Assembly (NCBI RefSeq): GCF_001425485.1
Contig: NZ_LMQW01000005.1
Coordinates: 48,074 to 112,073 of the forward strand
Source: Aureimonas sp. Leaf427
Lineage (GTDB): Bacteria; Pseudomonadota; Alphaproteobacteria; Rhizobiales; Rhizobiaceae
Direction: 5' to 3'
Length of the DNA stretch: 64,000 nt
Part shown: positions 43,422 through 52,460 of the stretch, piece after piece
How the letters are laid out: each line of letters starts with the position of its first letter
Numbering within the stretch: position 1 is the first letter of the stretch
The notes under the pieces: generated by a model
The model's database searches: none
What the model was told of the DNA's origin: nothing
What the model saw: the letters and a program-made list of their open reading frames with translations, nothing else
Translations under genes and position numbers: made by a program

Positions 43422-43796
43422 TCACATGCCTTCGAAGACCGCGTAGACGCGAAGTCGGTGTCCGTCGGGATCGAGGGCGACGAAGGTGCGGCCGAAGTCG
43501 AGGTCGGTCGGAGCAAGGGCGATCGTCGCGCCTTTCGCCAGCCAGTCCGCATAGGTCTCGTCGACCGCCGCGGGCTCGGCGAGCTTGAAGCCGAGTTCGC
43601 TGCAGCCGGCTTCGGCGGTCGGGGCCGGTTCGACCCCCTGCCGCTTCCAGAGCCCGAGCGCCAGGCCGGACGGAAGCAGGAAGAGGGCGAAGCCCGGGCT
43701 GGCCTCCAGTGGTTCGTATCCAAGGAGGCGCGTGTAGAAGTCGGCGCTCGCTTTCGTGTCGCGAACGAAGAGAAGGAGCGTGTTCGTTTCGGTCAT
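43422..43796 (-). CDS. VOC/glyoxalase-fold protein
   Basis: A 124-residue vicinal-oxygen-chelate protein built of two beta-alpha-beta-beta-beta units, with LLLFVRDTKASADFYTRLLGYEPLE at the start and TFVALDPDGHRLRVYAVF at the end. Such proteins include glyoxalases and bleomycin-type resistance proteins; metal ligands are not complete enough to call an enzyme. The start could be an ATG three codons upstream at 43805. It lies 68 bases after the WYL regulator gene in the same direction and may be its target. Confidence 0.83.
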   Translation of the reverse strand: MTETNTLLLFVRDTKASADFYTRLLGYEPLEASPGFALFLLPSGLALGLWKRQGVEPAPTAEAGCSELGFKLAEPAAVDETYADWLAKGATIALAPTDLDFGRTFVALDPDGHRLRVYAVFEGM

Positions 43797-43864
43797 GGGA
43801 GGCATTCCGTCGTCAGTTGAGACGAGACGGGTCTACCGCGCGATGCTGCCAGTTTCCGGCAGTA

Positions 43865-44557
43865 TCATGGTTCGGGCGCGATCCCCTGCTTCGCCCGCCA
43901 TTCCTTCAACAGGATCGGACGACGCTTGGCATAGCGCGCGTCGCTCAGCGCGGCGGCGGTGATGCGGTCCGTGCGGAAATGGCGAAAATCCTCGCGGATC
44001 TCGCACCAGGCGAGCAGCACGCGGACCTTGTCGAAGAAGGAGAGGGCGAAGGGCCAGACGATCCGCTCCGAAGCCGAACCGTCTTTGTCGCGATAGGCGA
44101 TGGAGAGTTTGCGCTCCATTCGGATCGCCTTGCGCAGAAGGGCGGAGTCCACCGCATCCGGGAGGATGGCTTCGCCGGGGCCGACGAGAAGCGGCGAGGC
44201 GTGGATCGTCTCCGAAAGATCGGGCGGCAGCACGGCGGCGATGCGCGCGAGGGCGGATCGCGCGGCCTCTCGCATCGGGGCGTCCGCCCGGCTCGCCACC
44301 CAGCGGGAGCCGAGCACGAGCGCCTCGATCTCCTCGACCGGAAACATCAGCGGCGGCAGGAGAAAGCCCGGTTTGAGCACATAGCCGACGCCCGGCTCGC
44401 CCTCGATGCCCGCGCCTTGCGCCTGCAGGCTCGCGATGTCGCGATAAAGCGTGCGGATGCTGACGCCCATTTCCTCGGCCAGCACTTTGCCGCTGACGGG
44501 GCGTCGATGCCGGCGCAGCGCATGCAGAAGGTCGAAGAGGCGCCCGGAGCGGGACAT
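43865..44557 (-). CDS. YafY/WYL-domain transcriptional regulator
   Basis: A 230-residue regulator with an N-terminal HTH-11 winged helix (RLFDLLHALRRHRRPVSGKVLAEEMGVSIRTLYRDIASL) and a WYL-type effector domain with the YRDKDGSASERIVWPFALSFFDKVRVLLAWCEIR block. It is the upstream gene of a two-gene unit with the VOC protein. The effector is unknown. Confidence 0.9.
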   Translation of the reverse strand: MSRSGRLFDLLHALRRHRRPVSGKVLAEEMGVSIRTLYRDIASLQAQGAGIEGEPGVGYVLKPGFLLPPLMFPVEEIEALVLGSRWVASRADAPMREAARSALARIAAVLPPDLSETIHASPLLVGPGEAILPDAVDSALLRKAIRMERKLSIAYRDKDGSASERIVWPFALSFFDKVRVLLAWCEIREDFRHFRTDRITAAALSDARYAKRRPILLKEWRAKQGIAPEP

Positions 44558-44737
44558 GGTCGAATGATAGCAGTATCCGCGCCGTTGCCTCCATTCCCGT
44601 CGGCTAGAAACGCCGGATGGACGCCATAAGCTTGCCCGATGTTGAGAAAGCGTCGTACGCCTTCATCGGCCATGGGCTAGCTCACCGAGCGCATGTCCGC
44701 AGGGCTGCCCCGTTCCGCTCATCGAGGAGTTTCGACC

Positions 44738-45328
44738 ATGCAGAGTTCCGCCGCCCTCGCACCCACGTCCGTCTTTAGTCCGCTTGCCCTGACCTCGCGC
44801 TCCCGCCCGGTCCAGATCGCCGCGGTTCTGGCGGGAACGCTGGTTCTGGCCCTGTCGTCCTATGTCGAGGTGCCGATGATCCCGGTTCCCATCACGCTGC
44901 AGACGCTGGCCGTGACTCTGATCGGCGCGCTCTATGGCTGGCGGCTCGGGGCGGTCACGATCGCGGCCTGGCTGGTGGAAGGCGCGCTCGGCCTGCCGGT
45001 CCTGGCGGGCGGTGCGGCGGGTGCGGCCTATTTCGTCGGGCCGACCGGCGGGTATCTCTTCGCCTTCCCGATCGTCGGCGCGCTGGTCGGCTGGCTCGCC
45101 GAGCGCGGCTGGAACGGCAACCGGGTCGGGCTCGCCTTCCTCTCCATGCTCGCGGGCAATGCGCTCTGCCTCGTCCTCGGCGCCGCCTGGCTCGCGGCCT
45201 CGATCGGCGTGGAATCGGCCGTCGTCTACTGCGTCACGCCGTTCATCGTCGGCGGCGTCCTGAAGTCCGCACTCGGCGCGGCGCTTCTGAAGGCGGCCTC
45301 GCGCGGCAAGGGTCGCGCCGCCGCATGA
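44738..45328 (+). CDS. bioY: Biotin transporter BioY
   Basis: The substrate-binding S component of an ECF-type biotin importer, 196 residues with six membrane helices. Conserved stretches are VEVPMIPVPITLQTLAVTLIGALYGW, GALGLPVLAGG, and GPTGGYLFAFP. No bioMN genes are adjacent, so it works alone or with a shared energising module. The ATG follows CGAGGAG; the stop overlaps the DUF1284 gene by four bases. I see no clear BioR site upstream. Confidence 0.94.
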   Translation: MQSSAALAPTSVFSPLALTSRSRPVQIAAVLAGTLVLALSSYVEVPMIPVPITLQTLAVTLIGALYGWRLGAVTIAAWLVEGALGLPVLAGGAAGAAYFVGPTGGYLFAFPIVGALVGWLAERGWNGNRVGLAFLSMLAGNALCLVLGAAWLAASIGVESAVVYCVTPFIVGGVLKSALGAALLKAASRGKGRAAA

Positions 45329-45756
45329 CCGTCCGGCTGCGGCCGCACCATCTCCTTTGCCTGCTGACCTATGTGGGCAAGGGCTATAGCGCCGCCTTCA
45401 CCGCCAATTACGATGCGGTGGCGGCGCGCATTGCCGGTGGGGAGCCCGTCCTGATCGTGGCGGGCCCCGACGACATCTGCACGCCGCTCTTGGCCGAGGT
45501 CGATGCGCATTGCCGGGAGAGCCGCGTCGCCGATCGCGACGACCTTGCGGCGCGCGACGTCGGTCGTCTTCTCGGCCGGTCCATCGAACCCGGCACCAGC
45601 CTCGTTCTCGACCCCGCACGCCTCTTTGCCATGCGGGGCGCCTTCGCCGCCGGCTCGACGCGGGAGGCGTGCTTCGACTGCCCCTGGTCCGACCTCTGCA
45701 CCTCGGTCGCCGGCGGCGGCTATCACGGCACGATCGTCCCGCACGAGGGCGTTTAA
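45325..45756 (+). CDS. DUF1284 cysteine-containing protein
   Basis: A 143-residue soluble protein beginning RLRPHHLLCLLTYVGKGYS, the opening of DUF1284. Cysteines at ICTP, HCRE, CFDCPWSDLC suggest metal or Fe-S binding. The gene overlaps bioY by four bases. Biotin synthase uses Fe-S clusters, but no function is known for this family, so the link to biotin is only by position. Confidence 0.85.
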   Translation: MTVRLRPHHLLCLLTYVGKGYSAAFTANYDAVAARIAGGEPVLIVAGPDDICTPLLAEVDAHCRESRVADRDDLAARDVGRLLGRSIEPGTSLVLDPARLFAMRGAFAAGSTREACFDCPWSDLCTSVAGGGYHGTIVPHEGV

Positions 45757-45812
45757 GACTTAGTTCACTCTCCCGAGACGATTGACGTCGCGCAACGAGG
45801 GAGGAGACGGTG

Positions 45813-46631
45813 ATGTCGAGATCCAAATGGCTGCGGCTGGCGCTGGTCGCCGCGGTCCTGTCGCCCGGCGCCGCCGGCGCGAGGACGATCTGCACGGTCG
45901 TCGCCGACGCGAGCGACGGCCGGGTCCTCGTCGAGGAGGGCGATTGCCGAACGCGGGTGACGCCGGCCTCCACCTTCAAGGTTCCGCTGGCCTTGATGGG
46001 CTTCGACTCCGGCCTTCTCGCCGATGCCAAGTCGCCCGTGCTCCCGTTCAAGACCGGCGATGTCGACTGGGGCGGCGAGAACTGGCGGCAGGACACCGAT
46101 CCAACGCGCTGGATGACGTATTCGGTCGTCTGGTATTCGCAGCGCCTGACCCATCGCCTCGGCGCCGATCGGCTGAGCGATTATGCCCGGCGCTTCGGCT
46201 TCGGGAATGCGGACTTTTCCGGCGATCCGGGCAAGGACAATGGTCTCGACCGCGCCTGGATCATGTCGTCCCTGAAGATCTCGCCTGTCGAGCAGGTCGC
46301 CTTCTGGCGCAGGTTCGTGAACCGTGAACTGCCCGTCTCCCGCCATGCCTTCGAGGAGACGGATGCGATCGTCGAGTCCTGGCCGCTGAAAGCCGGCTGG
46401 ACGGCGCGCGGCAAGACGGGCTCCGCCCTCCCGCGTAAGAGGGACGGTAGCTTCGACGAGGCGCGAAGCTTCGGCTGGTTCGTCGGGTCGGCCGAAAAGG
46501 CAGGCCGGCGCCTCGTCCTCGCGCGGCTCATCCAGGACGATCGCAAGGAAAAGACTTCGGCAGGCCTTCGGGCCCGTGAGGCGATCCTCGAGGAACTGCC
46601 GGGCTTGGTCGAGGCGGCACGCGAGCCATGA
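45813..46631 (+). CDS. Class D (OXA-type) beta-lactamase
   Basis: A 272-residue periplasmic serine hydrolase with signal peptide (residues 1-23). All class D motifs are present: S53-T-F-K56 with the lysine likely carboxylated, S104-V-V106, F-G-N (130-132, YGN in most OXA), W149 and K201-T-G203. This pattern supports an active penicillinase. The start at the second codon position (ATG 45813) follows AGGAG at seven bases; a GTG sits just upstream. It lies alone among chromosomal genes with no mobile element nearby, so it is probably intrinsic to the species. Confidence 0.92.
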   Translation: MSRSKWLRLALVAAVLSPGAAGARTICTVVADASDGRVLVEEGDCRTRVTPASTFKVPLALMGFDSGLLADAKSPVLPFKTGDVDWGGENWRQDTDPTRWMTYSVVWYSQRLTHRLGADRLSDYARRFGFGNADFSGDPGKDNGLDRAWIMSSLKISPVEQVAFWRRFVNRELPVSRHAFEETDAIVESWPLKAGWTARGKTGSALPRKRDGSFDEARSFGWFVGSAEKAGRRLVLARLIQDDRKEKTSAGLRAREAILEELPGLVEAAREP

Positions 46632-46655
46632 CGCCGCGCGCCGCCGAGACTGCCG

Positions 46656-47264
46656 TCAGTAGCCGACGGTGAAGCGCTTGCGCGAATGGGCCGGCTTTTC
46701 CAGCTCGTCGACGAGCGCGACCGCGTAGTCCTCGTAGGAGATGCTGCTGCCGGCCTCGGTGGCGAGGAGCTGGTCGGTGCCGAGACGGAACGTGCCGGTG
46801 CGGGTGCCGGGGCCGATCAAGGCGGAGGGGGAGAGGAAGGTCCAGTCGAGCTCGGTCTCGCCGCGAAGGCGGTCGAGGAAGGCTGCGCCCGCCGTGGCCT
46901 CGGCCTTGTATTCGGCCGGGAATTGCGGCGTGTCGATGAGCTTGACGCCCGGCGCGACCTCCAGGCTGCCGGCGCCGCCGACGACGAGATAGCGCTTCAC
47001 GCCGGAGGCGCGCACGGCCTCGATCAGCTTGACCGGATCGCTCGCGAGGAAATGGACGGAGCTGATGACGGCGTCGTGGCCGGCGACGAGCGCGGCGAGA
47101 CCGTCCTGGTCGTAGACGTCGCCGCTCTTGGGCGTGACGCCCGGCTTGCCGTCGAGCGAGGAGGGATCGCGGGCGATGGCCGTCACGGAATGGCCGCGCG
47201 AGAGGAGTTCGGCGAGAATGCGCGAGCCGACATTGCCGGTGGCACCGATGAGAGCGACGTTCAT
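46656..47264 (-). CDS. NAD(P)-binding oxidoreductase (atypical SDR)
   Basis: A 202-residue Rossmann-fold protein of the NAD(P)H-binding (NmrA/YwnB-like) group. The cofactor motif is VALIGATGNVGSRI (residues 3-16) and the SSVHF strand and LDWTFLSPSALIGPG block follow. The start at 47264 follows AGAAGGA at six bases. It is divergent from an HxlR regulator, and a palindrome lies just upstream of its start. Its reaction is unknown; such pairs often respond to reactive quinones or aldehydes. Confidence 0.88.
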   Translation of the reverse strand: MNVALIGATGNVGSRILAELLSRGHSVTAIARDPSSLDGKPGVTPKSGDVYDQDGLAALVAGHDAVISSVHFLASDPVKLIEAVRASGVKRYLVVGGAGSLEVAPGVKLIDTPQFPAEYKAEATAGAAFLDRLRGETELDWTFLSPSALIGPGTRTGTFRLGTDQLLATEAGSSISYEDYAVALVDELEKPAHSRKRFTVGY

Positions 47265-47276
47265 GGTCATTCCTTC

Positions 47277-47295
47277 TGGTTTCTGTTAGAAACCA
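47277..47295. promoter_or_regulatory. Probable HxlR operator
   Basis: A perfect inverted repeat TGGTTTCT / AGAAACCA (8-base arms, 3-base spacer) lies 12 bases upstream of the oxidoreductase start and 70 bases from the HxlR start. It is the only strong dyad in the divergent interval, so it is the natural site for the adjacent regulator. Confidence 0.65.
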
Positions 47296-47365
47296 AGTGG
47301 CGGAACGTTGTGCAGGTGTAAAGAAGGCACTTTGCGCTCACCAAGTTACCCGGAGGAGACCTTTC

Positions 47366-47758
47366 ATGAGCTGGGCCGAATGCGCGGGACACAACCCGAA
47401 CGCCTATGCCGCGTCCTGCCCGACGCGGATGGTGCTCGATCGCGTCGCCGACAAATGGGCGGTGCTGATCCTCGGGCTGCTGACAGGCGGCCCCGTCCGT
47501 TTCAACCAGCTTCGCCGGGCCATCGAGGGCATCTCGCAGAAGATGTTGTCGCAGACGTTGAAAAGCCTGGAGCGCGACGGCCTCGTCACGCGCAAGGTCA
47601 CGCCCACCGTGCCGGTGACGGTGGAATACGCGATCACCCATCTCGGCCGCACCCTGGCGGCGACCGTCGATCCGCTGCGGCTCTGGGCCGAGGCCCATTT
47701 CGACGCGGTGCTCGAAGCCCAGCGCCGCTACGATGCCGGATCGGCGGTGGCGGCCTGA
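47366..47758 (+). CDS. HxlR-family transcriptional regulator
   Basis: A 130-residue winged-helix regulator. Residues 17-95 (CPTRMVLDRVADKWAVLILGLLTGGPVRFNQLRRAIEGISQKMLSQTLKSLERDGLV) match HxlR, including the N-terminal Cys often used for redox or electrophile sensing. The ATG follows GGAGGAG. It probably controls the divergent oxidoreductase gene. Confidence 0.92.
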   Translation: MSWAECAGHNPNAYAASCPTRMVLDRVADKWAVLILGLLTGGPVRFNQLRRAIEGISQKMLSQTLKSLERDGLVTRKVTPTVPVTVEYAITHLGRTLAATVDPLRLWAEAHFDAVLEAQRRYDAGSAVAA

Positions 47759-47777
47759 GCGGTCGGCCTCCTGCGGC

Positions 47778-49112
47778 TCAGCCCGCCTGGACCATGCCCG
47801 CCTTCAGCCGCCGCGAGAGCTCCTCGAAGGGCTCGGTCGTCACCTCGTCCTGCGGGTGTTGCACCAGCGCCCCGTAGAGATGGGGCACGAGGTCCACCGC
47901 CTGGTCCAGCGTGGCGTCGGCGCCGCGCTGGTAGCCGCCGAGAAGCCGCAGATCCTTGGTGTCCTCGAAGCGCGCGATCATGGCGCGAAGGCGCACCACG
48001 AGTTCGCGCTCCTGCGGGTTCCAGGAGAGGTCGGCGAGGCGCGAGATGGATTTCAGCACGTCGATCGCGGGGAAGCGGCCTTCCTCGGCGATGCGCCGGT
48101 CGAGCACGATATGCCCGTCCAGCGTGCCGCGGATCGCGTCGGCGATCGGCTCGTTGTGGTCGTCGCCGTCGACGAGCACGGCGAAGATGCCGGTGATCGT
48201 GCCGGTGCCCTCCGGGCCGGGGCCGGCGCGTTCGAGAAGCCGGGGAAGGTCGGAGAAGACGCTCGGCGGATAGCCGCGCGCGACCGGCGGCTCGCCGGCG
48301 GCCAGCGCCACGTCCCGCGCCGCATGGGCGAGGCGCGTGACGGAATCCACGATCAGAAGCACGCTCTGGCCGAGATCGCGGAAGTATTCGGCGATCGCCA
48401 TGGCCGTCTTCGGCGCGAGGCGGCGCATCATCGGGCTCTCGTCGCCGGTCGCCACGACCGTGACGCAGCGGTGGAGCTGGCCCTTCATCGTCTCTTCCAG
48501 GAACTCGCGGACCTCGCGTCCGCGCTCCCCGACGAGGGCGACGACGACCGTGTCGAACCCCTGCGCCCGGGCGAGCATGCCCATCAGCGTCGACTTGCCG
48601 ACGCCCGAGCCCGCGAAGATGCCGAGCCGCTGGCCCTTGATCAGCGGCGTGAAGATGTCGATCGCCTTGACGCTCGTCTGCACGGGCTCGCGAATGCGCC
48701 CGCGCTTCATGGCGCCGTCCGGCTGGGTGTCGGCGACGCGAGGGGTCGGGCCCTGTTCGAGGGGGCCGAGATCGTCGCAGGGATGGCCGAAGGCGTTGAT
48801 CGTGCGGCCCCGCCAGCTTTCGGCCGGCGACAGCGTCACCGGTCCGGTGCGCCAGGCGACCGAGCGCACGCCGCTCTGGAAGCGCACCGCGAAGGGCTTG
48901 ACCGTCGCCGCGCTCTCCTCGATGCGCACGACCTCGCCGAGCTCCTCGCCCTCCGGTCCGTCCGCGACGATGCAGTCGCCGAGGCGCAGGAAGGGGGAGA
49001 GGCCCGCCACGCGGAAGGCCTGGGGCGACACGTCGACGATATGGCCGGAAACGCGGATGCGCGGATCGTCGAGCCGGCCCGGCGCCGGCTCCGGCGTGCT
49101 CTTTCGGCTCAC
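47778..49112 (-). CDS. fliI: Flagellum-specific export ATPase FliI
   Basis: The 444-residue ATPase that energises flagellar type III export, related to F1 beta subunits. Walker A is FAGSGVGKST, with SVLLIVDSVTRLAHAARD as the Walker B region and the GEPPVARGYPPSVFSDLPRLLERAG block of the family. It starts with GTG overlapping the flgF stop (GTGA). Together with flgF it forms a minus-strand unit divergent from motA. Confidence 0.95.
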   Translation of the reverse strand: MSRKSTPEPAPGRLDDPRIRVSGHIVDVSPQAFRVAGLSPFLRLGDCIVADGPEGEELGEVVRIEESAATVKPFAVRFQSGVRSVAWRTGPVTLSPAESWRGRTINAFGHPCDDLGPLEQGPTPRVADTQPDGAMKRGRIREPVQTSVKAIDIFTPLIKGQRLGIFAGSGVGKSTLMGMLARAQGFDTVVVALVGERGREVREFLEETMKGQLHRCVTVVATGDESPMMRRLAPKTAMAIAEYFRDLGQSVLLIVDSVTRLAHAARDVALAAGEPPVARGYPPSVFSDLPRLLERAGPGPEGTGTITGIFAVLVDGDDHNEPIADAIRGTLDGHIVLDRRIAEEGRFPAIDVLKSISRLADLSWNPQERELVVRLRAMIARFEDTKDLRLLGGYQRGADATLDQAVDLVPHLYGALVQHPQDEVTTEPFEELSRRLKAGMVQAG

Positions 49113-49834
49113 GAGCGCGATCCGAGCGTGTTGATGGCGCTGTCGAGCGACTTCTCGGAGGTCTCGACGAAGTTGGAGGCGCTTTCGAAGGCGCGCTGGA
49201 CGGCGATGAGCCGGGTCATTTCCAGGATCGGATTGACGTTGGAGCCTTCGGTGAAACCCTGGAGGACGCTGTTGGTGTCGAAGTCGAGAAGCGGCGTCGC
49301 GGGCCGGTCCGGCACGACGCCGGAATTGCCCGCGCGCGAAAGCTTGGCGCCGGCCGGCATCTCGAAGAGGCCGACCGCGCCGATCTGGCGTCCGGCCTGC
49401 GAGACCATGCCGTCGCGGGCGATCTGGATCGGGCCGGCGGACGGATCGATCTGGATCGGCGCGCCGCCGACGTCGAGGAAGGGATTGCCGGTCAGCGAGA
49501 CGACGTCGCCCGTGTCGAGAACGGTCATGCGCCCGTCCTTGGTGTAGATCGGCCCCTTCGGCCCCTGCACCGCGAAATAGGCCTCGCCGTTGATCGCCAT
49601 GTCGAGCGAGTTGCCGGTCTGGGTCATCTCGCCCTTGCGGGTGGAGATGTAGGTCTCGCCCGTCGAGGCGAAGGCGACCGGCTCTTCGGCGGCGCGCGAG
49701 ATGAAGCTCTCGAACTTCACCTCGGTGGAGCGAAAGCCCGCCGTGCGCGAGTTGGCGAGGTTGTCGGCGATCGTGTCCAGACGCTTTTCCATCGCGAGCT
49801 GGGCGGAGAGCGCGACCGGCAGAGAGGTTTGCAT
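49109..49834 (-). CDS. flgF: Flagellar basal-body rod protein FlgF
   Basis: A 241-residue proximal rod component. The N-terminal rod motif is present as MEKRLDTIADNLANSRTAGFRSTEVKFE, with the ANxxTxGF pattern, and the middle INGEAYFAVQGPKGPIYTKDGRM matches FlgF/FlgG. The C-terminal AVQRAFESASNFVETSE helix closes the fold. The start MQTSLPVALS was chosen because upstream residues are not rod-like. First gene of the flgF-fliI unit. Confidence 0.92.
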   Translation of the reverse strand: MQTSLPVALSAQLAMEKRLDTIADNLANSRTAGFRSTEVKFESFISRAAEEPVAFASTGETYISTRKGEMTQTGNSLDMAINGEAYFAVQGPKGPIYTKDGRMTVLDTGDVVSLTGNPFLDVGGAPIQIDPSAGPIQIARDGMVSQAGRQIGAVGLFEMPAGAKLSRAGNSGVVPDRPATPLLDFDTNSVLQGFTEGSNVNPILEMTRLIAVQRAFESASNFVETSEKSLDSAINTLGSRS

Positions 49835-50145
49835 GAGATGTCGTTCCCTGGCGCCGAAAGCCGGCTGGTCGTTGGGGCGGCACGATCGGACGGCCGCGAG
49901 GGCGACCTCGAACGAGGCGCCGCGAGGCGGTCCGGGCAGGCGAGGGCGCCTTGCCGTCATCGCCAGACCATCGGCAAATTCGCTTGCGCCAGCCTGTTCG
50001 GCGAGCCGGCGTTCGGAGCGCCTCCGGCCTTGTCCCGCGCCGGTTCCAAGGCTCGCGTCAGCTTCGCGCGGCGCTGCAAAAACCCGTCAGGCTCACGCAA
50101 GTCCCTATCCGTAGCACCGAAAGGAACGGTCAGAAGGGTTCGAAC
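49835..50145. other. Divergent flgF/motA interval
   Basis: This 311-base gap separates the two divergently transcribed flagellar units and should hold both promoters. I see no clear dyad, riboswitch or gene in it. A ribosome site near GAAAGGAACGG precedes motA. Confidence 0.5.
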
Positions 50146-51015
50146 ATGGGTATTCTCCTCGGTCTTGTCGTCACGATTGCCTGCGTGCTCGGCGGATACA
50201 TCGCCGGCGGCGGCCATCTGGCCGTGCTCTGGCAGCCATACGAGCTTCTCATCATCCTGGGCGCCTCGCTCGGCACCTTCATCGTCGCCAACCCGATGAA
50301 GGTGATCAAGGACACGGGCAAGGCGATCGGCGAGGCCTTCAAGGACAAGGTGCCCAAGCAGGCCGATTACCTCGCCCTCCTCAGCCTTCTCCACGCGATC
50401 ATGCGCGAGATGCGGTCCAAGCCGCGCTCCGAGGTCGAGGAGCACGTCGACAACCCCGCGGAGTCCGCGATCTTCAGCGCCTATCCGACGATCCTCAAGG
50501 ACAAGGCGATGCTGAACTTCATCTGCGACTATTGCCGCCTCATCATCATCGGCAACGTCAAGGGTCACGAGATCGAGTCGCTGATGGACGAGGAGATCCA
50601 GACGATCGGCCGCGATGTCGGCAAGCCGAAGGCCGCTCTCCAGGACATCGCGGACGGTCTGCCCGCGCTCGGCATCGTCGCCGCCGTTCTCGGCATCGTC
50701 CACGCCATGGGCGCGCTCGACCAGAGCCCGGAAATCCTCGGCCACCTCATCGGCGCCGCGCTCGTCGGCACCTTCGCCGGCATCTTCTTCGCCTACGGCG
50801 TCTTCGGCCCCATCGCCCACAAGGTGAAGGTCGTCCGCGACAAGCAGCTGCGCCGCTACGTCATCGTGAAGCAGACGCTCATCGCCTACATCAACGGCGC
50901 CATGCCGCAGGTCGCTCTGGAATACGGCCGCAAGACCATCTCCGCCTACGAGCGCCCCACCATCGACCAGGTCGAGGCCGAGACGATCGGCGGCGGCGCG
51001 TCGGCCGCGGCCTGA
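50146..51015 (+). CDS. motA: Flagellar stator protein MotA
   Basis: A 289-residue inner-membrane stator protein that, with MotB, conducts protons to turn the motor. Two helices are at the N-terminus (residues 2-22 and 31-50) and two more near 180-230, with the conserved [25 protein letters not shown] and the Pro of the later helix. MotB is not in the window. It opens the motA-fliM-fliN-fliG-flhB unit. Confidence 0.95.
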   Translation: MGILLGLVVTIACVLGGYIAGGGHLAVLWQPYELLIILGASLGTFIVANPMKVIKDTGKAIGEAFKDKVPKQADYLALLSLLHAIMREMRSKPRSEVEEHVDNPAESAIFSAYPTILKDKAMLNFICDYCRLIIIGNVKGHEIESLMDEEIQTIGRDVGKPKAALQDIADGLPALGIVAAVLGIVHAMGALDQSPEILGHLIGAALVGTFAGIFFAYGVFGPIAHKVKVVRDKQLRRYVIVKQTLIAYINGAMPQVALEYGRKTISAYERPTIDQVEAETIGGGASAAA

Positions 51016-51031
51016 TCCAGGGACCATCGAC

Positions 51032-51967
51032 ATGCTGGACACCGCCGAACGGGCCAATATCGAGGCGCAGCTCCGCTCCGCCACCAAGCTCGAGCCGGAC
51101 CGCCTGTCCGGGCTGAAGCTCCTCGCCGAAACCTGGGCGGAAGCGAGCGCCGAGCGGCTGAACGCGGTCTACGCCGCGCCGGTGACAATCGAGTTCGTCG
51201 CGCTCTCCGCCTTCACCTTCAAGGCCGCGGCGCCCGAAATCGCCTCCGCCGTCCTCGCCACCACGGTCCGCTCCTCCAAATGGCGCGAGACCGGCTACAT
51301 CGTCGCCGAGGCAAGTCTCGCCAACACGCTGGTCGAGGCGATGTTCGGCGGTGGCGGGCTCGGCGAGCCGCCGGCGCCGCGTGCCATGACCAAGCTCGAC
51401 CGCAGCTTCGTCGAGGTCGCGCTCGCCAGCTTCGTGGAAGCCGCCAATCCGGTCTTCGAGACCGTCGCCCCGCTGGACATGACGGCGGGCGAGGTCCTCG
51501 CCGGCGCCATCGGCCCGGCGCTCGAGGAGCGCCTCGCGCCCGACGCCCGCGCCTTCCTCCAGCTGACCTTCCGCGTCAGCATCGGCCGGCTGGAGAGCAC
51601 CGTGCGCTTCGCCCTGCCGGAAAAGGCCGTCGTGCCACACCGGCGCAAGCTTTCCATCGTTCCGGAGGAAAAGCCCTTCGAGGACGCCGGCTGGGCCCGC
51701 GAGATCGAAGAGGGTCTCAGCCATGCCGATCTCGAAGTGCGCGCCCTTCTCGACGAGAAGCAGATCACGCTCGGCGAGGTCGCCAGATTCACGCTCGGCC
51801 AGACGATCGTGCTCGACGCCACGATGGAGAGCCTGATCATCATCGAGTGCGAGGAGCAGCGCCTCTTCCGCGGCCGGATGGGCGTCCAGCGCGACTCCTA
51901 TGTCGTGCGCATCGAAGAGCGGGTCGATCCGACGGAGGAGTTCATCGATGATATCCTGGCTGATTGA
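51032..51967 (+). CDS. fliM: Flagellar motor switch protein FliM
   Basis: A 311-residue C-ring protein. The middle CheC-like domain (about residues 40-220) and the C-terminal SpoA domain (from EVRALLDEKQITLGEVARFTLGQTIVL) are recognisable. The typical N-terminal CheY-binding EIDALL motif is not seen, as in divergent alphaproteobacterial FliM. It overlaps the next small gene by 20 bases. Confidence 0.88.
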   Translation: MLDTAERANIEAQLRSATKLEPDRLSGLKLLAETWAEASAERLNAVYAAPVTIEFVALSAFTFKAAAPEIASAVLATTVRSSKWRETGYIVAEASLANTLVEAMFGGGGLGEPPAPRAMTKLDRSFVEVALASFVEAANPVFETVAPLDMTAGEVLAGAIGPALEERLAPDARAFLQLTFRVSIGRLESTVRFALPEKAVVPHRRKLSIVPEEKPFEDAGWAREIEEGLSHADLEVRALLDEKQITLGEVARFTLGQTIVLDATMESLIIIECEEQRLFRGRMGVQRDSYVVRIEERVDPTEEFIDDILAD

Positions 51968-52352
51968 CGGCGTCCTTCTCTCCGCCCTCGTCGTCACGAG
52001 CTGGCGCACGGGCCGCATGGTGCAGGAGCTTCGGCGCCTGCGCAGCGAGGAGGCGAGCTTCGGCAAGGCGCTCGCCGAATCCGACCTCGCCATCAACCGC
52101 GCCGCCCATGCGGTCGTCATGCTGAAAAGCGAGGGCACGCGCACGCTCGCCGCCCTCGAAGAGCGCATCGCGGAGGCCCGCCTCCTCGCCGGACGCCTGG
52201 AAGATGCCGCGAGCCTTGCCGCGCTGCAGCTGGAACTGGCCAACGACAACGGGTTCACCGTCGTCCCGCCGGTTTCCGACGCCACCCCCGAGAGCGAGTG
52301 GATGCGGCGACTGGAGTCCCGCCTCGCGTCAGCCTCGACCCTTAAACGTTAA
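51948..52352 (+). CDS. Flagellar-cluster small membrane protein (DUF6468 type)
   Basis: A 134-residue protein with one N-terminal membrane helix (residues 3-16) and a long predicted coiled coil (residues 22-95), typical of the small alphaproteobacterial proteins between fliM and fliN, which I take to be DUF6468. No function is established. It begins within the fliM 3' end and ends 108 bases before fliN. Confidence 0.75.
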   Translation: MISWLIDGVLLSALVVTSWRTGRMVQELRRLRSEEASFGKALAESDLAINRAAHAVVMLKSEGTRTLAALEERIAEARLLAGRLEDAASLAALQLELANDNGFTVVPPVSDATPESEWMRRLESRLASASTLKR

Positions 52353-52460
52353 CGAGTGGTGCCGGCGACGACCGGCGCAAACCGAATCACCGGGTCGCAT
52401 CGGCCTCCCCCGACCCGATGCGGACCTGCCCTCAGGGGCCTCTTCCAGGAGATCCAAGCC

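Noticed and set aside
44558..44737. Riboswitch or BioR box upstream of bioY
   Set aside because: No palindrome resembling a BioR site and no conserved riboswitch features could be seen.
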